A DNA stretch of 64,000 nucleotides, from assembly GCA_035540635.1 (NCBI GenBank), contig DATLGH010000034.1:1-64000 (forward strand). The letters run 5' to 3'. The notes beneath the pieces are model-generated. The model saw nothing but the letters and a program-made list of their open reading frames with translations, ran no database searches and was not told the DNA's origin. Below are positions 53,190 to 63,741 of this stretch, piece after piece. This DNA comes from Egibacteraceae bacterium (GTDB lineage: Bacteria > Actinomycetota > Nitriliruptoria > Euzebyales > Egibacteraceae). A program made the translations under genes and the position numbers. The first letter of the stretch is position 1; the number at the start of each line of letters is the position of its first letter.

Positions 53190-54056
53190 CTACAGCCGCG
53201 GGGCGGTGACGAGCGTGAACGTGGTCCCCGTGCGATCCTGCGCTTGGCGGAGCTGCGGGCCGAGGCGGGTGACGCCGACGAGGCCGAGGTCAGGGCCGGC
53301 GAGGTGCACGCCGACGGTGACGAGCACGCCGAGGGCTCGCCCGTCGGCGCTGTTGACGGGACCACCGGAGTCGCCGAAGAGCGCCAGGCCGTTCACGAAG
53401 GCCTGGTCGGGGTCGCCGAGCCCGAGCGCCACGCCGGTGCGGGCCGGCACCGTCTGCCCGAGCACGAGCCCCTGCCCGTAGTGCTGCACGATGACCGGGG
53501 CGCTCGTGAGGTCCTGGTTCACGCCGGTGGGCCCGCCGAAGTGGCACATCTGCGGGTTGGCGGCGACACCCGGGTCGAGGCGGACGAGCGCGAAGTCGCG
53601 CGCCCCCCCGAGCACGGCATACGCGAACTCGCCGACGCGCTGCCCGCTGGCGTCGCGCGCCTCGGGGCCGGTCCCGGCGGCCCAGGCGTTCTCCGAACCC
53701 GTCTCGGTGAGGATGCAGTGCCCGGCGGTGCCGATGTAGCGCCTGCCGTCGCTGCCGGTGAACAGGTAGTTGAACGTGCAGGCGCCGGTGTCGCTCAGCA
53801 CGCGCGCTCCGGGCCGCACGCCGGTGCAGGAGCTGGACAGCCCGAGCGGTGAGGCGGCCCGCCCTTTCAGGAGCCCGGTGACCGAATCGACGAGGGAACC
53901 GAGCAGCACGGGCGTGCCGTCGGCGACCGTGGGACCGCACCGGTCGGGTGCGGAGGAGCTCGACGCCTTCGGCGACGAGGGGGCGGCGGCCGCGGGGGCG
54001 ACGCTCATGACGGCGAGGCTCAGAGACAGCACGACGAGGAGCAGGCGTGGACGCAT
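53190..54056 (-). CDS. Secreted trypsin-like serine protease
   Basis: Protein of 288 residues with a signal peptide (MRPRLLLVVLSLSLAVMSVA PAAAA in two parts) and a chymotrypsin-fold domain. His in GTAGHCILTETG, Asp in ARDFALVRLDPG and Ser in LFGDSGGPVNS form the triad. Six Cys residues could form disulfides. Starts at 54065 (MIRMRPR) or 54056 are both possible; the GAGGA site suits the latter slightly better. Substrate unknown. Confidence 0.87.
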   Translation of the reverse strand: MRPRLLLVVLSLSLAVMSVAPAAAAPSSPKASSSSAPDRCGPTVADGTPVLLGSLVDSVTGLLKGRAASPLGLSSSCTGVRPGARVLSDTGACTFNYLFTGSDGRRYIGTAGHCILTETGSENAWAAGTGPEARDASGQRVGEFAYAVLGGARDFALVRLDPGVAANPQMCHFGGPTGVNQDLTSAPVIVQHYGQGLVLGQTVPARTGVALGLGDPDQAFVNGLALFGDSGGPVNSADGRALGVLVTVGVHLAGPDLGLVGVTRLGPQLRQAQDRTGTTFTLVTAPRL

Positions 54057-54333
54057 GCGGATCATCTTCCTCTGCGTGAGGGAACGGCGGCGGGGGTGTA
54101 GCGCTTGCACAGTACCTGAGTCCGGCACCTAGTCAAGGGCCATCCACCTCACCACCACCCACGCTCGTTCCAGCGAACGGGTAGCGGCGCCACTAGGCTG
54201 AACCGGGTCCACGCCGACGAGCGGTTCTGGCGGTGGAGACGTGATCCTCCGTGGGGGCGCGCAGAAGCCGGCGGTGTGGGTAGGAGAGGTCATGGCCTGG
54301 AGCGAAACGACGACCACAGGAGGACCACGAGCC

Positions 54334-54807
54334 ATGGCGGCCTTCCGCCTCACCAGCCCGGCGTTCGAGCATGATGCCGAGCTGCCACTGCGCTACACCG
54401 GTGAGGGCGACGACCTCTCGCCGCCGCTGAACTGGGCGGGAACGCCGCCGGGGACCAAGGAGCTCGCGCTGGTCTGCGACGACCCGGACGCCGAGACCGG
54501 CGTGTTCACGCACTGGGTCGTGTACGGGCTCGCCCCCGACGTCACCGGCCTGCCCGAGGCGATCCCCGGTGACGCGATCATCGAGAGCGAGGAGGTCTCC
54601 CTCGTCCAGGGACTGAACGAGTTCGACGAGGTGGGGTGGAGCGGGCCCGTGGCCAGCGACGAGCGCGGCCCCCATCGCCTGTTCTTCCGGCTCTTCGCGC
54701 TCGACACCGAGCTCCTCGACCTTCCGCCGGGCGTCTCGCGCGCCGAGCTGCGGACCGCCGCAAAGGACCACATCATCGAGCAGGCGCTGCTCGTCGGCAT
54801 CGTCTGA
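54334..54807 (+). CDS. YbhB/YbcL-type PEBP-family protein
   Basis: Protein of 157 residues of the phosphatidylethanolamine-binding (Raf kinase inhibitor-like) family: LRYTGEGDDLSPPLNWAGTP, then VCDDPDAETGVFTHWVVYGL and ERGPHRLFFRLFALDTELL. The anion-binding pocket residues (DDPDA, THW) are kept. Bacterial function is unclear. AGGAGG precedes ATG 54334; an in-frame ATG at 54292 would add 14 residues. Confidence 0.9.
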   Translation: MAAFRLTSPAFEHDAELPLRYTGEGDDLSPPLNWAGTPPGTKELALVCDDPDAETGVFTHWVVYGLAPDVTGLPEAIPGDAIIESEEVSLVQGLNEFDEVGWSGPVASDERGPHRLFFRLFALDTELLDLPPGVSRAELRTAAKDHIIEQALLVGIV

Positions 54808-54871
54808 CCCTCCGCCGCACACGCCCGCGTCCCCGCAGGGCGGCAGGGCGGCGCGACAGAAAGGCCGCGAC

Positions 54872-55726
54872 ATGTCAGTGCTCGAAGACCTCGCCGAGCG
54901 GCTCGGCCGCAATGCGGCCCTCGACCGGGTGGTGGGGCCCCTCGACCGGGCGCTCCGCCCCGTGCTCGACCGCCGCCCCGTGAAGGATGCGCTGAGCGGC
55001 ACCTGGCTCGGCCACCGGCTCCACCCGCTCGTCATGGTCGTGCCGCTCGGCTCCCTCATCTCCTCCGGCGTGCTCGACCTGTTCGGCGGCGAGGAGGCCG
55101 AGGCCGCTGCCGACCGCCTCCTCGGGGTCGCCGTCGCATCCGCGGTCCCGACCGCCGCCGCGGGCCTGTCCGACTGGCTGCACACCGACAGCGGGGGCAA
55201 GCGGGTCGGCGTCGTCCACGCGGCGTGGAACACCACGGCGGTCGCGCTCGCGGTCGCCTCGCTGCGCGCACGCGCCGCCGGCAACCGGCGACGGGGCAAG
55301 GCGCTTGCCATGCTCGGGCTCGCGGCCGTGGGCTCCGGCGGCTACCTCGGCGGTCACCTGAGCTATGCGATGGGGGTCGGCGTCAACCACAGCGCCTTCG
55401 TCCAGGGCCCGAGCGACTGGACCGACGTCGCGGCGGTCGACGACCTCCCCGAGGGCCGCGCGGTGCGCGCCACAGCCGGTGACGCGGCCCTCATGCTCGT
55501 GCGCGAGGGCGAGCGGATCCACGCCCTTGCCGACCGCTGCGGCCACCTCGGCTGCTCGCTCGCCGACGGTGCGGTGCGCGAGGGCGTCGTCGAGTGCGGC
55601 TGCCACGGCAGCCGTTTCCGCCTCGCCGACGGCAAGGCCGTCGGCGGTCCGGCGGCGGCGTCCCAGGCGTCCTACGAGACCCGCGTACGCGACGGTCGGG
55701 TCGAGATCCGCGAGAGGATGGCCTAG
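54872..55726 (+). CDS. DUF2231 membrane domain fused to Rieske [2Fe-2S] domain
   Basis: Protein of 284 residues. The N-terminal half is a DUF2231-type membrane domain with four helices (WLGHRLHPLVMVVPLGSLIS, VASAVPTAAAGLSDW, GHLSYAMGVGVNH). The C-terminal Rieske domain has CGHLGCSLADG (C-x-H...C variant CGHLGC) and ECGCHGSRFRLADGKAVGGP. His residues in the membrane part could bind haem. Probably a membrane redox protein with an unknown partner. Confidence 0.88.
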   Translation: MSVLEDLAERLGRNAALDRVVGPLDRALRPVLDRRPVKDALSGTWLGHRLHPLVMVVPLGSLISSGVLDLFGGEEAEAAADRLLGVAVASAVPTAAAGLSDWLHTDSGGKRVGVVHAAWNTTAVALAVASLRARAAGNRRRGKALAMLGLAAVGSGGYLGGHLSYAMGVGVNHSAFVQGPSDWTDVAAVDDLPEGRAVRATAGDAALMLVREGERIHALADRCGHLGCSLADGAVREGVVECGCHGSRFRLADGKAVGGPAAASQASYETRVRDGRVEIRERMA

Positions 55727-55769
55727 CTGATGCGCTCGGTGCGTGACGGCGTCCATGCTCGTGATGGTG

Positions 55770-56681
55770 TCATGCGGCTTCTCCTGGTCCGGGCGGGTGG
55801 GTGGCGGGGCTCGGATTCCTCCGGCCGTCTGCAGGGAAACGCCGGCCCTGCTCCCGGCGAGCCGCCACGGCGACGAGCACGCTGACCGCCGCGAACCCGG
55901 CGACGGCGAGCGCCCCGACGAGCAGCACGTGTCCCGTGTCCGACGGCGGGGACAGGAGCCCCCGGTCGGCGTCCACCCACGGCCAGAGCGCACGCAGCGC
56001 ACCGGCCATGAGCCCGACGAGGGCGGCCATCGTGACGTCATGGCGGCGTTGGAGCAGCCAGCCGAGCACCTGGGAGAACGCGCCGAGGCCGAGCACCGCG
56101 CCGACGCCGAAAGCCGCGACGTAGCCCACCCGCAGGTCACGTGCGGCCTGCAGCGTCGGCTCGTACATCCCCATGGCCTCGAGCAGGAAGGCGCCGCTCA
56201 CGCCGGGCAGGATCATGGCGCAGATGGCGACCGCAGCGGCGGCGGCACCCTGCCAGGCGGCGGGCTCCGCGACGACGCGCGGGGGGATCCCGACGAGCGC
56301 GAAGGCGACCGCCGCGGCGCCCACCACGATCGCGACCTCCCGCAGGCCAGGCCGCGCGATGCGCCGCCACGGCAACGGCACCGATGCGACCACGAGACCG
56401 AGGAACAGGCCCCGTGTGGGGGCGGGGTAGGACTCGAGCAGGGGAGGGATGACCACCGTGCCGATCGCCAGCGCCACGGCGATCCCGCCGGCGAGCGGCA
56501 GCACGAGGCCCCACTCGACCTCGCGCAGGCGCAGCGCCGCGGCGGCGCGGATGGAGGCGATCAGCCGGGTGTAGATGCCGACGACGAGGGCCATCGTGCC
56601 GCCGCTCACGCCGGGGATGACGTCCGCCGCGCCCATCAGCGCGCCCTGGGCGAGATGGGTGAGGGTTGGGGGGATGCGCAT
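55770..56681 (-). CDS. DUF368 polyprenyl-phosphate translocase-like protein
   Basis: Membrane protein of 303 residues with about eight helices and the two signature repeats of DUF368: GAADVIPGVSGGTMALVVGI and CAMILPGVSGAFLLEAMGMY. Members called PopT recycle undecaprenyl phosphate across the membrane for wall synthesis. The C-terminus is a Pro/Arg-rich tail. Single gene, convergent with the Rieske fusion. Confidence 0.9.
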   Translation of the reverse strand: MRIPPTLTHLAQGALMGAADVIPGVSGGTMALVVGIYTRLIASIRAAAALRLREVEWGLVLPLAGGIAVALAIGTVVIPPLLESYPAPTRGLFLGLVVASVPLPWRRIARPGLREVAIVVGAAAVAFALVGIPPRVVAEPAAWQGAAAAAVAICAMILPGVSGAFLLEAMGMYEPTLQAARDLRVGYVAAFGVGAVLGLGAFSQVLGWLLQRRHDVTMAALVGLMAGALRALWPWVDADRGLLSPPSDTGHVLLVGALAVAGFAAVSVLVAVAARREQGRRFPADGRRNPSPATHPPGPGEAA

Positions 56682-56720
56682 GAGGCGGCAGGCTAGCGGG
56701 TCGCCGCGGCGGCCCGGCTC

Positions 56721-58085
56721 CTACAGCGTGAAGGTCGTGCGCGGGGGAACGCGGCCGGCCACGGCCTCACGCGCGGCCTCCGCGGCCCGCCGCACCGACT
56801 CCCTGGCCGACTCCAGCGCGAGCTGGTGCCCCGCTTCGGCGACGGCGCGGTCGATCTCGGCGAGCACGGCGGTGCGGCGCTCCTGGGTGCCGACCACCCC
56901 GCCGACGTCCTCGAGCAGCCGCAGCAGCCGGCGCATGACCGCCGCGTCCCCTCCCGAGTAGTGCGCCACCTGCGCGCAGGCGATTCCGAGGTAGTCGGCG
57001 AACGAGGGGCGGGGCAGCGCCACGCGCACGAGGCCCGCGGCGTCCCGGTGCAGCTCGGCACCGAGCGGGCGGGCGGCGAGCGCGCGCAGCACCTCCGACA
57101 GGTGACCGAGCGTGTCGACGGCGGTCGTGGGGTCGTTCAGGCCGGTCGACATGGCTTTCACGGCGATGTCGACGAGCTGGCGGATGCCCAGCGCCGGGTC
57201 CTGCTGGAGGGTCCGCTCCGCGCCGAAGGCCACCGCCCCGTTCCCTGCCCTGCGCAGCTCCTCGGTCTCCCGGAGCTCGCCTCCCCCCTCGCGCCGCCAC
57301 ACCCACGCGATCACGGTGCCCTCCGTCACGTGCTCGCCGACGGTGCGCCGGTAGCGGAAGACGACGTCACGCTCCGACGCCTCCCGCACGAGCGGCGCGG
57401 AGCGCAGCGCCTGCAGGTATCCGGAGCTCGTCGCGAGGATCTGCACGGCCCGGTCCGGGACGTCGGGCAGCGCCGCCTCCTCCCCCGACGCGGGTTGGCC
57501 GTCGCAGTTGCGCCCGATGCACGCGAGTGCCTCCTGCGTGACCTCGCGCATCACCTGCTCGACGCGTATGGACTGGGTGAGGTGGTGGATGAAGTAGACG
57601 AGGGCCGCGATGCTCGCGAAGGCGAGGACGAGCTGGAAGGTCACCGCGACGTGCGGCACGAACTCGCCCCCCGGGCTCTCGGACGAGCGCACCGAGGTGA
57701 GCGCGACGAGCGCGAACGCGAACGTGGCGAGAAAGGTCGACAGCACGACCTGGTTGCCCCGGTCGCGGAGGAAGTTGCGGAGCACCCGTGGCGAGTACTG
57801 CGTCGCGGCGAGCTGCAGAGCGACGACCGTGAGGGTGAACGACACGCTCGTGACGGTCACCACCGCGGTGGCGACCGACTGGAGGATGCCGCGCGCGCCC
57901 TCGGCCCCACCGCCGAAGAAGACCGTCACCCACGGCGACGCGGGGTCCACCTCGACGCGGCTGAGCAGCCCGCCGGCCACGACCGCGGCGAGCACCGCCC
58001 CGGTAGGCAGCACCCAGAGCGAGCGGCGCAGCCGCTCCCGGGCCGCGTCGAGACGCAACGGCAGCCTGGCCCCCTCCGCCGTCAC
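56721..58085 (-). CDS. DUF2254 membrane protein
   Basis: Protein of 454 residues. Four hydrophobic segments in the first 170 residues ([75 protein letters not shown]) and a cytoplasmic C-terminal half. [19 protein letters not shown] is the DUF2254 signature. Function unknown. GTG at 58085 overlaps the stop of the upstream ABC ATPase, so it is translated as the last gene of the peptide transporter operon. Confidence 0.85.
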   Translation of the reverse strand: MTAEGARLPLRLDAARERLRRSLWVLPTGAVLAAVVAGGLLSRVEVDPASPWVTVFFGGGAEGARGILQSVATAVVTVTSVSFTLTVVALQLAATQYSPRVLRNFLRDRGNQVVLSTFLATFAFALVALTSVRSSESPGGEFVPHVAVTFQLVLAFASIAALVYFIHHLTQSIRVEQVMREVTQEALACIGRNCDGQPASGEEAALPDVPDRAVQILATSSGYLQALRSAPLVREASERDVVFRYRRTVGEHVTEGTVIAWVWRREGGGELRETEELRRAGNGAVAFGAERTLQQDPALGIRQLVDIAVKAMSTGLNDPTTAVDTLGHLSEVLRALAARPLGAELHRDAAGLVRVALPRPSFADYLGIACAQVAHYSGGDAAVMRRLLRLLEDVGGVVGTQERRTAVLAEIDRAVAEAGHQLALESARESVRRAAEAAREAVAGRVPPRTTFTL

Positions 58086-59117
58086 GGCACCGCCTGCCGC
58101 TCGTCGGCGTTGAGGTGCTCGGAGCGCTCGACCTCCCTTCCCACGACCCCGTGGAGATGGCAGGCCGCCCACTGCCCGAGCCAGGCCTCCTGCAGGTCGG
58201 GGTCGACGGTGTCACAGGGCTCGAACACGTCAGGGCAGCGGGTGCGGAAGTTGCACCCCGACGGCGGGTCGAGCGGGCTCGGCACGTCGCCGACGAGGAT
58301 GACCCTCCTGCGCTCGCGCTCGCGGCGGGGGTCCGGGATGGGCACCGCCGACAGCAGCGCCCGGGTGTAGGGGTGCGCCGGCTGCTCGTAGAGGCGGTCG
58401 CGGGGCGCGATCTCGACGATCCGCCCGAGGTACATGACCGCGATGCGGTCCGACACGTGGGCCACCGCGGACAGGTCGTGGGCGATGAACAGGTAGGTGA
58501 GGCCGAGCTCGTCCTGGAGGCGCTCGAGAAGGTTGAGGACCTGCGCCTGGATCGACACGTCGAGGGAGGCGATCGGCTCGTCGCAGACGATGAAGTCGGG
58601 TTCGGCGGCGAGCGCGCGCGCGATGCCGACGCGCTGGCGCTGACCGCCGGAGAACTCGTGCGGGTAGCGGTTGCGGTAGTCGGGATTCAGGCCGACGATC
58701 TCCATGACCTCGCCGACGCGATCGTGGCGCGCCCGCTTGCCGGTGTGCAGCCCGTGGATCTCGAGGGGCTCGGCGATCGACGCGCCGATCGACCGGCGGG
58801 GGTTCAGGGACGCGAACGGGTCCTGGAAGATCATGGCGGCCCGTCGGCGAAACCGCCGCAGGGCGCGCTTGTCGTAGGCGGTCACGTCCTCGCCGTCGAA
58901 GACCACCCGTCCCCCGGTCGGCTCGACGAGGCGCAGCAGGGCGAGGCCCGCGGTGGACTTGCCGCAGCCCGACTCTCCCACGAGACCGAGGGTCTCGCCG
59001 CGGCGGACGTCGAAGTCCACGCCGTCCACCGCTTTCACGTGACCGGTGCGGCGCTGGAGCAGTCCCCCGCCGTGGACGGGGAACCACACCTGCAGGCCCT
59101 CGACGGCGACGAGCGGC

Positions 59118-59125
<8 letters not shown>
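58082..59125 (-). CDS. oppF: Oligopeptide ABC transporter ATPase OppF/DppF-like
   Basis: Protein of 347 residues: Walker [10 protein letters not shown], signature [15 protein letters not shown], Walker [21 protein letters not shown]. The C-terminal oligo_HPY domain ends with Cys residues ([22 protein letters not shown]) typical of a subset that binds a [4Fe-4S] cluster. It pairs with the OppD-like ATPase upstream. Confidence 0.94.
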
Positions 59126-60139
<1,014 letters not shown>

Positions 60140-60143
<4 letters not shown>

Positions 60144-61066
60144 GGCATCGCCTCACTCACCGACTTGTGTCGCGGGTCGAGGGCGTCGCGCAGCCCGTCG
60201 CCGACGAGGTTGAAGGCGAGCACGGTGAAGAAGATCGCCAGTCCCGGGAACAGCGCCATCCACCACGCCTGCTGGATGAACCCCCGCCCCTCGGCGAGCA
60301 TCCGCCCCCACGACGGCGCCGGCGGCTGCACACCGAGGCCGAGGAAGGACAGCGCCGCCTCGTTGAGGATGGCGAACGCGAGGCTGATCGAGGTCTGCAC
60401 GATGATGGGGGCGAGCACGTTGGGCAGGACGTGGCGGCGCAGCAGCCGCAGGTCGTTCGCGCCCAGCGAGCGGGCGGCGCGGACATAGACCTCCTCGCGC
60501 ACGGACAGGACGCTGCCACGGGTGATGCGGGCGAAGATCGGCGTGAACACCACCCCGATGGCGACCATGGCGTTCACGATGCCCGGCCCGAGGACCGCGA
60601 GGATCGCGATGGCGAGCAGGATCCACGGGAACGCGAACAGCACGTCCATGGAACGCATGACGACGTCGTCGATCCGTCCGCCGTAGAAGCCCGCGACGAG
60701 GCCGAGCGCCACGCCGGCGACGAGGGAGATGCCGACGGCGATGAACCCGACCTGCAGCGACACGCGCGCGCCGACGATGACGCGGCTCAGCACGTCACGC
60801 CCGAACTCGTCGGTGCCGAAGGGGTGCGCCGCGCTCGGCGCTTGGAGCCGGTCCGCGGCGAGGTCGGCGGAGCGCCGGTTGGGTTCGTAAGGCGCGATGG
60901 TCTCGCCGAGCACGGCGGCGAGCACGAGCAGCGCAAGGACCATGAAGCCGAAGACCGCGAGCCGGTTGCGCAGCAGAACCCCGGCGACCTCGCGCCGACG
61001 TGACGTCGCCTGGACGGCCGGGGCGTCGTCGACGAGCTCGGGTGGGCCAGCCACGTCGCCGGCCAT
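60140..61066 (-). CDS. oppC: Oligopeptide ABC transporter permease OppC/DppC-like
   Basis: Protein of 308 residues with six helices. N-terminal OppC motif, then HPFGTDEFGRDVLSRVIVGA and the EAA loop RAARSLGANDLRLLRRHVLP. ATG start abuts the stop of the OppB-like gene. Carries peptides or related solutes inward. Confidence 0.94.
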
Positions 61067-62008
61067 CTAGTACTTGATCCTCGGGTCGAGGTAGGCGTAG
61101 AGGAGGTCGACGAGGAGGTTGATGAGCAGGAAGAGCACGGCGATGACGAGCACGACGCCCTGCAGGACAGGGTAGTCGCGGCGGTTCACGGCGATGAGGG
61201 CCAGCTGGCCCAGACCCGGCCAGGCGAAGACCACCTCCACGACGACCACGCCGCCGAGCAAGAACCCGAGCTGCAGGCCCGTGACCGTCACCACGGGGAT
61301 GAGCGCGTTCTTCAGGACATGGCGGTTGACGACCACCCGCTCGCGCAGGCCCTTGGCTCGCGCGGTCGTCGTGTAGTCCTGGCTGAGCGCCTCGAGCGTC
61401 GAGGAGCGCACGAACCGGGTGAGGACCGAGCCGCTCACCACGCCGACGGTGACGGCCGGCATCGCAAGGTGACGAAGCCAGCCCGCAGGCGACTCGAGGA
61501 TCGAGACGTAGCCCGATGGCGGGAGGACCCCGAGGTACAGGGACAGCCCGAGGATGAGCATGATGCCCATCCAGAAGTCGGGGATCGAGATGCCGGCCTG
61601 GCTGAACACCGTCGCGGCGTAGTCGGTCCGCGAACCCTGCTTGACCGCGGAGATGACCCCGAGGGGCAGCGCGATGACGAGCGCGACGACGAGAGCGGCG
61701 AACGCCAGGGTCAGCGTGGCCGGCAACCGCCCCAAGATCGTGGCCGTGACCGGCTGACCGGAGCGGAACGACACCCCGAGGTCACCGGCCAGCGCACGAC
61801 CGAGCCAGGTGAAGTACTGGGCGACGAGCGGCTGGTCGAGGCCCGAGCGCTCACGCAGCTGCTCGGCGATCGCCGGGTCGTAGCGGGTCCCGAGGGCGGC
61901 CTGGATGGGGTCCCCGGGCACGAGGTGGACGAGCGCGAACACGAGCACGCTCACGCCCAGCATGACCACGACCGCCTGCACCGCCCGCCGCGCGACGTAG
62001 CCGGTCAT
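61067..62008 (-). CDS. oppB: Oligopeptide ABC transporter permease OppB/DppB-like
   Basis: Protein of 313 residues with six helices. VLVFALVHLVPGDPIQAALG near the start and the EAA loop YTTTARAKGLRERVVVNRHV match OppB/DppB. Second gene of the operon, 9 bases after the binding-protein gene. Confidence 0.94.
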   Translation of the reverse strand: MTGYVARRAVQAVVVMLGVSVLVFALVHLVPGDPIQAALGTRYDPAIAEQLRERSGLDQPLVAQYFTWLGRALAGDLGVSFRSGQPVTATILGRLPATLTLAFAALVVALVIALPLGVISAVKQGSRTDYAATVFSQAGISIPDFWMGIMLILGLSLYLGVLPPSGYVSILESPAGWLRHLAMPAVTVGVVSGSVLTRFVRSSTLEALSQDYTTTARAKGLRERVVVNRHVLKNALIPVVTVTGLQLGFLLGGVVVVEVVFAWPGLGQLALIAVNRRDYPVLQGVVLVIAVLFLLINLLVDLLYAYLDPRIKY

Positions 62009-62017
62009 GGGCGGGCG

Positions 62018-63574
62018 CTAGCGGTCGAGGCGCACGCGCTCGAAGCGGATGGCGGCATCGGGCCGCACGGTGTAGTCCTGCACGACCGGCTGCCAGGCGT
62101 GCACGACGAAGGGGTTGTAGAGGAATCCGTAGCTGACCTCGTCGACGAGCATCTCGACCGCCTCGTCGTAGAGCTCCTTGCGCCGCGCCTCGTCCGTCTC
62201 GGTCAGGGCCTCGTCGAGCAGGCGGTCCACCTCCTCGTTCGCGTAGCCGTGGAAGTTGAAGATGCCCTCGGAGTGGTGCTGGAGGTGGTAGAAGTCGTAC
62301 GGGTCGATGTTGCCCAGCCAGCCGAGCAGGAAGGCGTCGAACTCGCCTTCCCCCTGGCGGGCGAGCCACTCGGTGAAATCGAGCACCTGGATGCTCACGT
62401 CGACGCCGATCTCGGCCCAGTCGCTCTCGATCACCTGCGCCGCCGCGATCGTCTGCTCGAACTCCGTGGTGACCATGAGCTCCACCGAGAGGTCCTCGAC
62501 GCCCGCGTCGGCGAGCATCTGCTCCGCCTGGGCGGGGTCGACGGTGAAGGGCGCGTAGTCGTGATGCCACGGGTTGCCCTCGGGGATGGCGGTCTGGTTC
62601 GGCGTCGCGGCGCCGAAGTGGGCCGCCTCGGCGATCGCGTCGCGGTCGACGGCGAAGGACAGGGCCCGGCGGACGTCGGGGTTGTCGAACGGCGGGCGCG
62701 CGTGGTTGAAGGCGAAGTACCAGAAGTCGCCACTCGGCTCGCCACCCGCCTCGAGCTCGTCGCTGTCGAGGACGGTCTGCGCCTCCTGCGGGGGCACGTT
62801 GTCGGTCCAGTCGACCTGGCCGCCGCGGAGGTTCGTCATGGCGACGGTCCCCTCGGAGACGAAGCGGAACTCGACACCCTCCACGAACGGGCCCTCACCC
62901 CAGTAGTCGGGGTTGGCCTCGAGCACGAGCCGCGACCCCTCGTCGTAGCTCACGAAGCGGAAGGGTCCCGTGCCGACGGGGTTCTGGCCGATCGTGCCGT
63001 CCTCGACGATGCGCTCGGGGACGATCGCCATGCCCTTGAAGGCCCCGATCTGGGTGAGCAGGTTCGGCGTCGGCTGGGACAGCTGCAGCTCGACTGTGTG
63101 CTCGTCGACGGCCGTGACCTCCTCGATGGTGTCGAAGCGCGCGGCGTTCAACCCCTCGTCGGCGATCCGCTCGAAGCTGAACACCACGTCGTCGGCGGTG
63201 AACGGCTCCCCGTCGTGCCATACGACGCCCTCGCGCAGGGAGAAGGTCCAGGTGAGCTCGTCCTCGCTGACCTCCCAGTCCTCGGCGAGGGCGGGCTCGG
63301 CCTCGGTCGGGGGGTCCCCCGGCTGCACTAGCGTGTCGTAGACGTTCTCGAGCACCTGGAAGCTCGGGTAGGCAGACGTCATGTGCGGGTCGAGCTGGTC
63401 GGGCTCGCCGGAGATCGCCGCGATGAGCGTGCCGCCCTCGGCGACGCCCTCGATGCCCGGGTCCTCGACCCCCTGGTCCTCACCGTTGACGTCGACCTCC
63501 TCCCCCGGGCTGCAGGCCCCGGCGAGCAGGAGGAGGGCGGCGAGCACGGCGGCGAGTCGGCGGAAGGACATCAT
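62018..63574 (-). CDS. oppA: Oligopeptide ABC transporter binding lipoprotein
   Basis: Family 5 solute-binding protein of 518 residues. Lipoprotein signal MMSFRRLAAVLAALLLLAGA then Cys, followed by an acidic linker and the SBP_bac_5 fold (ENVYDTLVQPGDPPTEAEPA, LREGVVWHDGEPFTADDVVF). Captures peptides (or nickel or glycosides, which the family can also bind) for the permeases downstream. It is the first gene of the operon; ATG at 63574 or 63571. Divergent from the nuclease gene. Confidence 0.92.
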   Translation of the reverse strand: MMSFRRLAAVLAALLLLAGACSPGEEVDVNGEDQGVEDPGIEGVAEGGTLIAAISGEPDQLDPHMTSAYPSFQVLENVYDTLVQPGDPPTEAEPALAEDWEVSEDELTWTFSLREGVVWHDGEPFTADDVVFSFERIADEGLNAARFDTIEEVTAVDEHTVELQLSQPTPNLLTQIGAFKGMAIVPERIVEDGTIGQNPVGTGPFRFVSYDEGSRLVLEANPDYWGEGPFVEGVEFRFVSEGTVAMTNLRGGQVDWTDNVPPQEAQTVLDSDELEAGGEPSGDFWYFAFNHARPPFDNPDVRRALSFAVDRDAIAEAAHFGAATPNQTAIPEGNPWHHDYAPFTVDPAQAEQMLADAGVEDLSVELMVTTEFEQTIAAAQVIESDWAEIGVDVSIQVLDFTEWLARQGEGEFDAFLLGWLGNIDPYDFYHLQHHSEGIFNFHGYANEEVDRLLDEALTETDEARRKELYDEAVEMLVDEVSYGFLYNPFVVHAWQPVVQDYTVRPDAAIRFERVRLDR

Positions 63575-63729
63575 GCGTCCTGGCGTCGGGGTGGCGCGGG
63601 CGTCAACTACAACCGTCGGATGCGTGCCACCCTTCCAAGGCTGGGCACGCGTGTCAACTCGCACGCCGCGTCGTGTAAGGGACCGGCCTCCTTGGGCGGC
63701 ACGTGCTCGGCATCGTCGCACCCGCCCGT

Positions 63730-63735
63730 TACCCT
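63730..63735 (+). promoter_or_regulatory. TACCCT -10 box, leaderless geometry
   Basis: TACCCT is followed by six bases and then the ATG at 63742, the same spacing as before rpe. No ribosome site is present. Confidence 0.45.
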
Positions 63736-63741
63736 GCTGCC

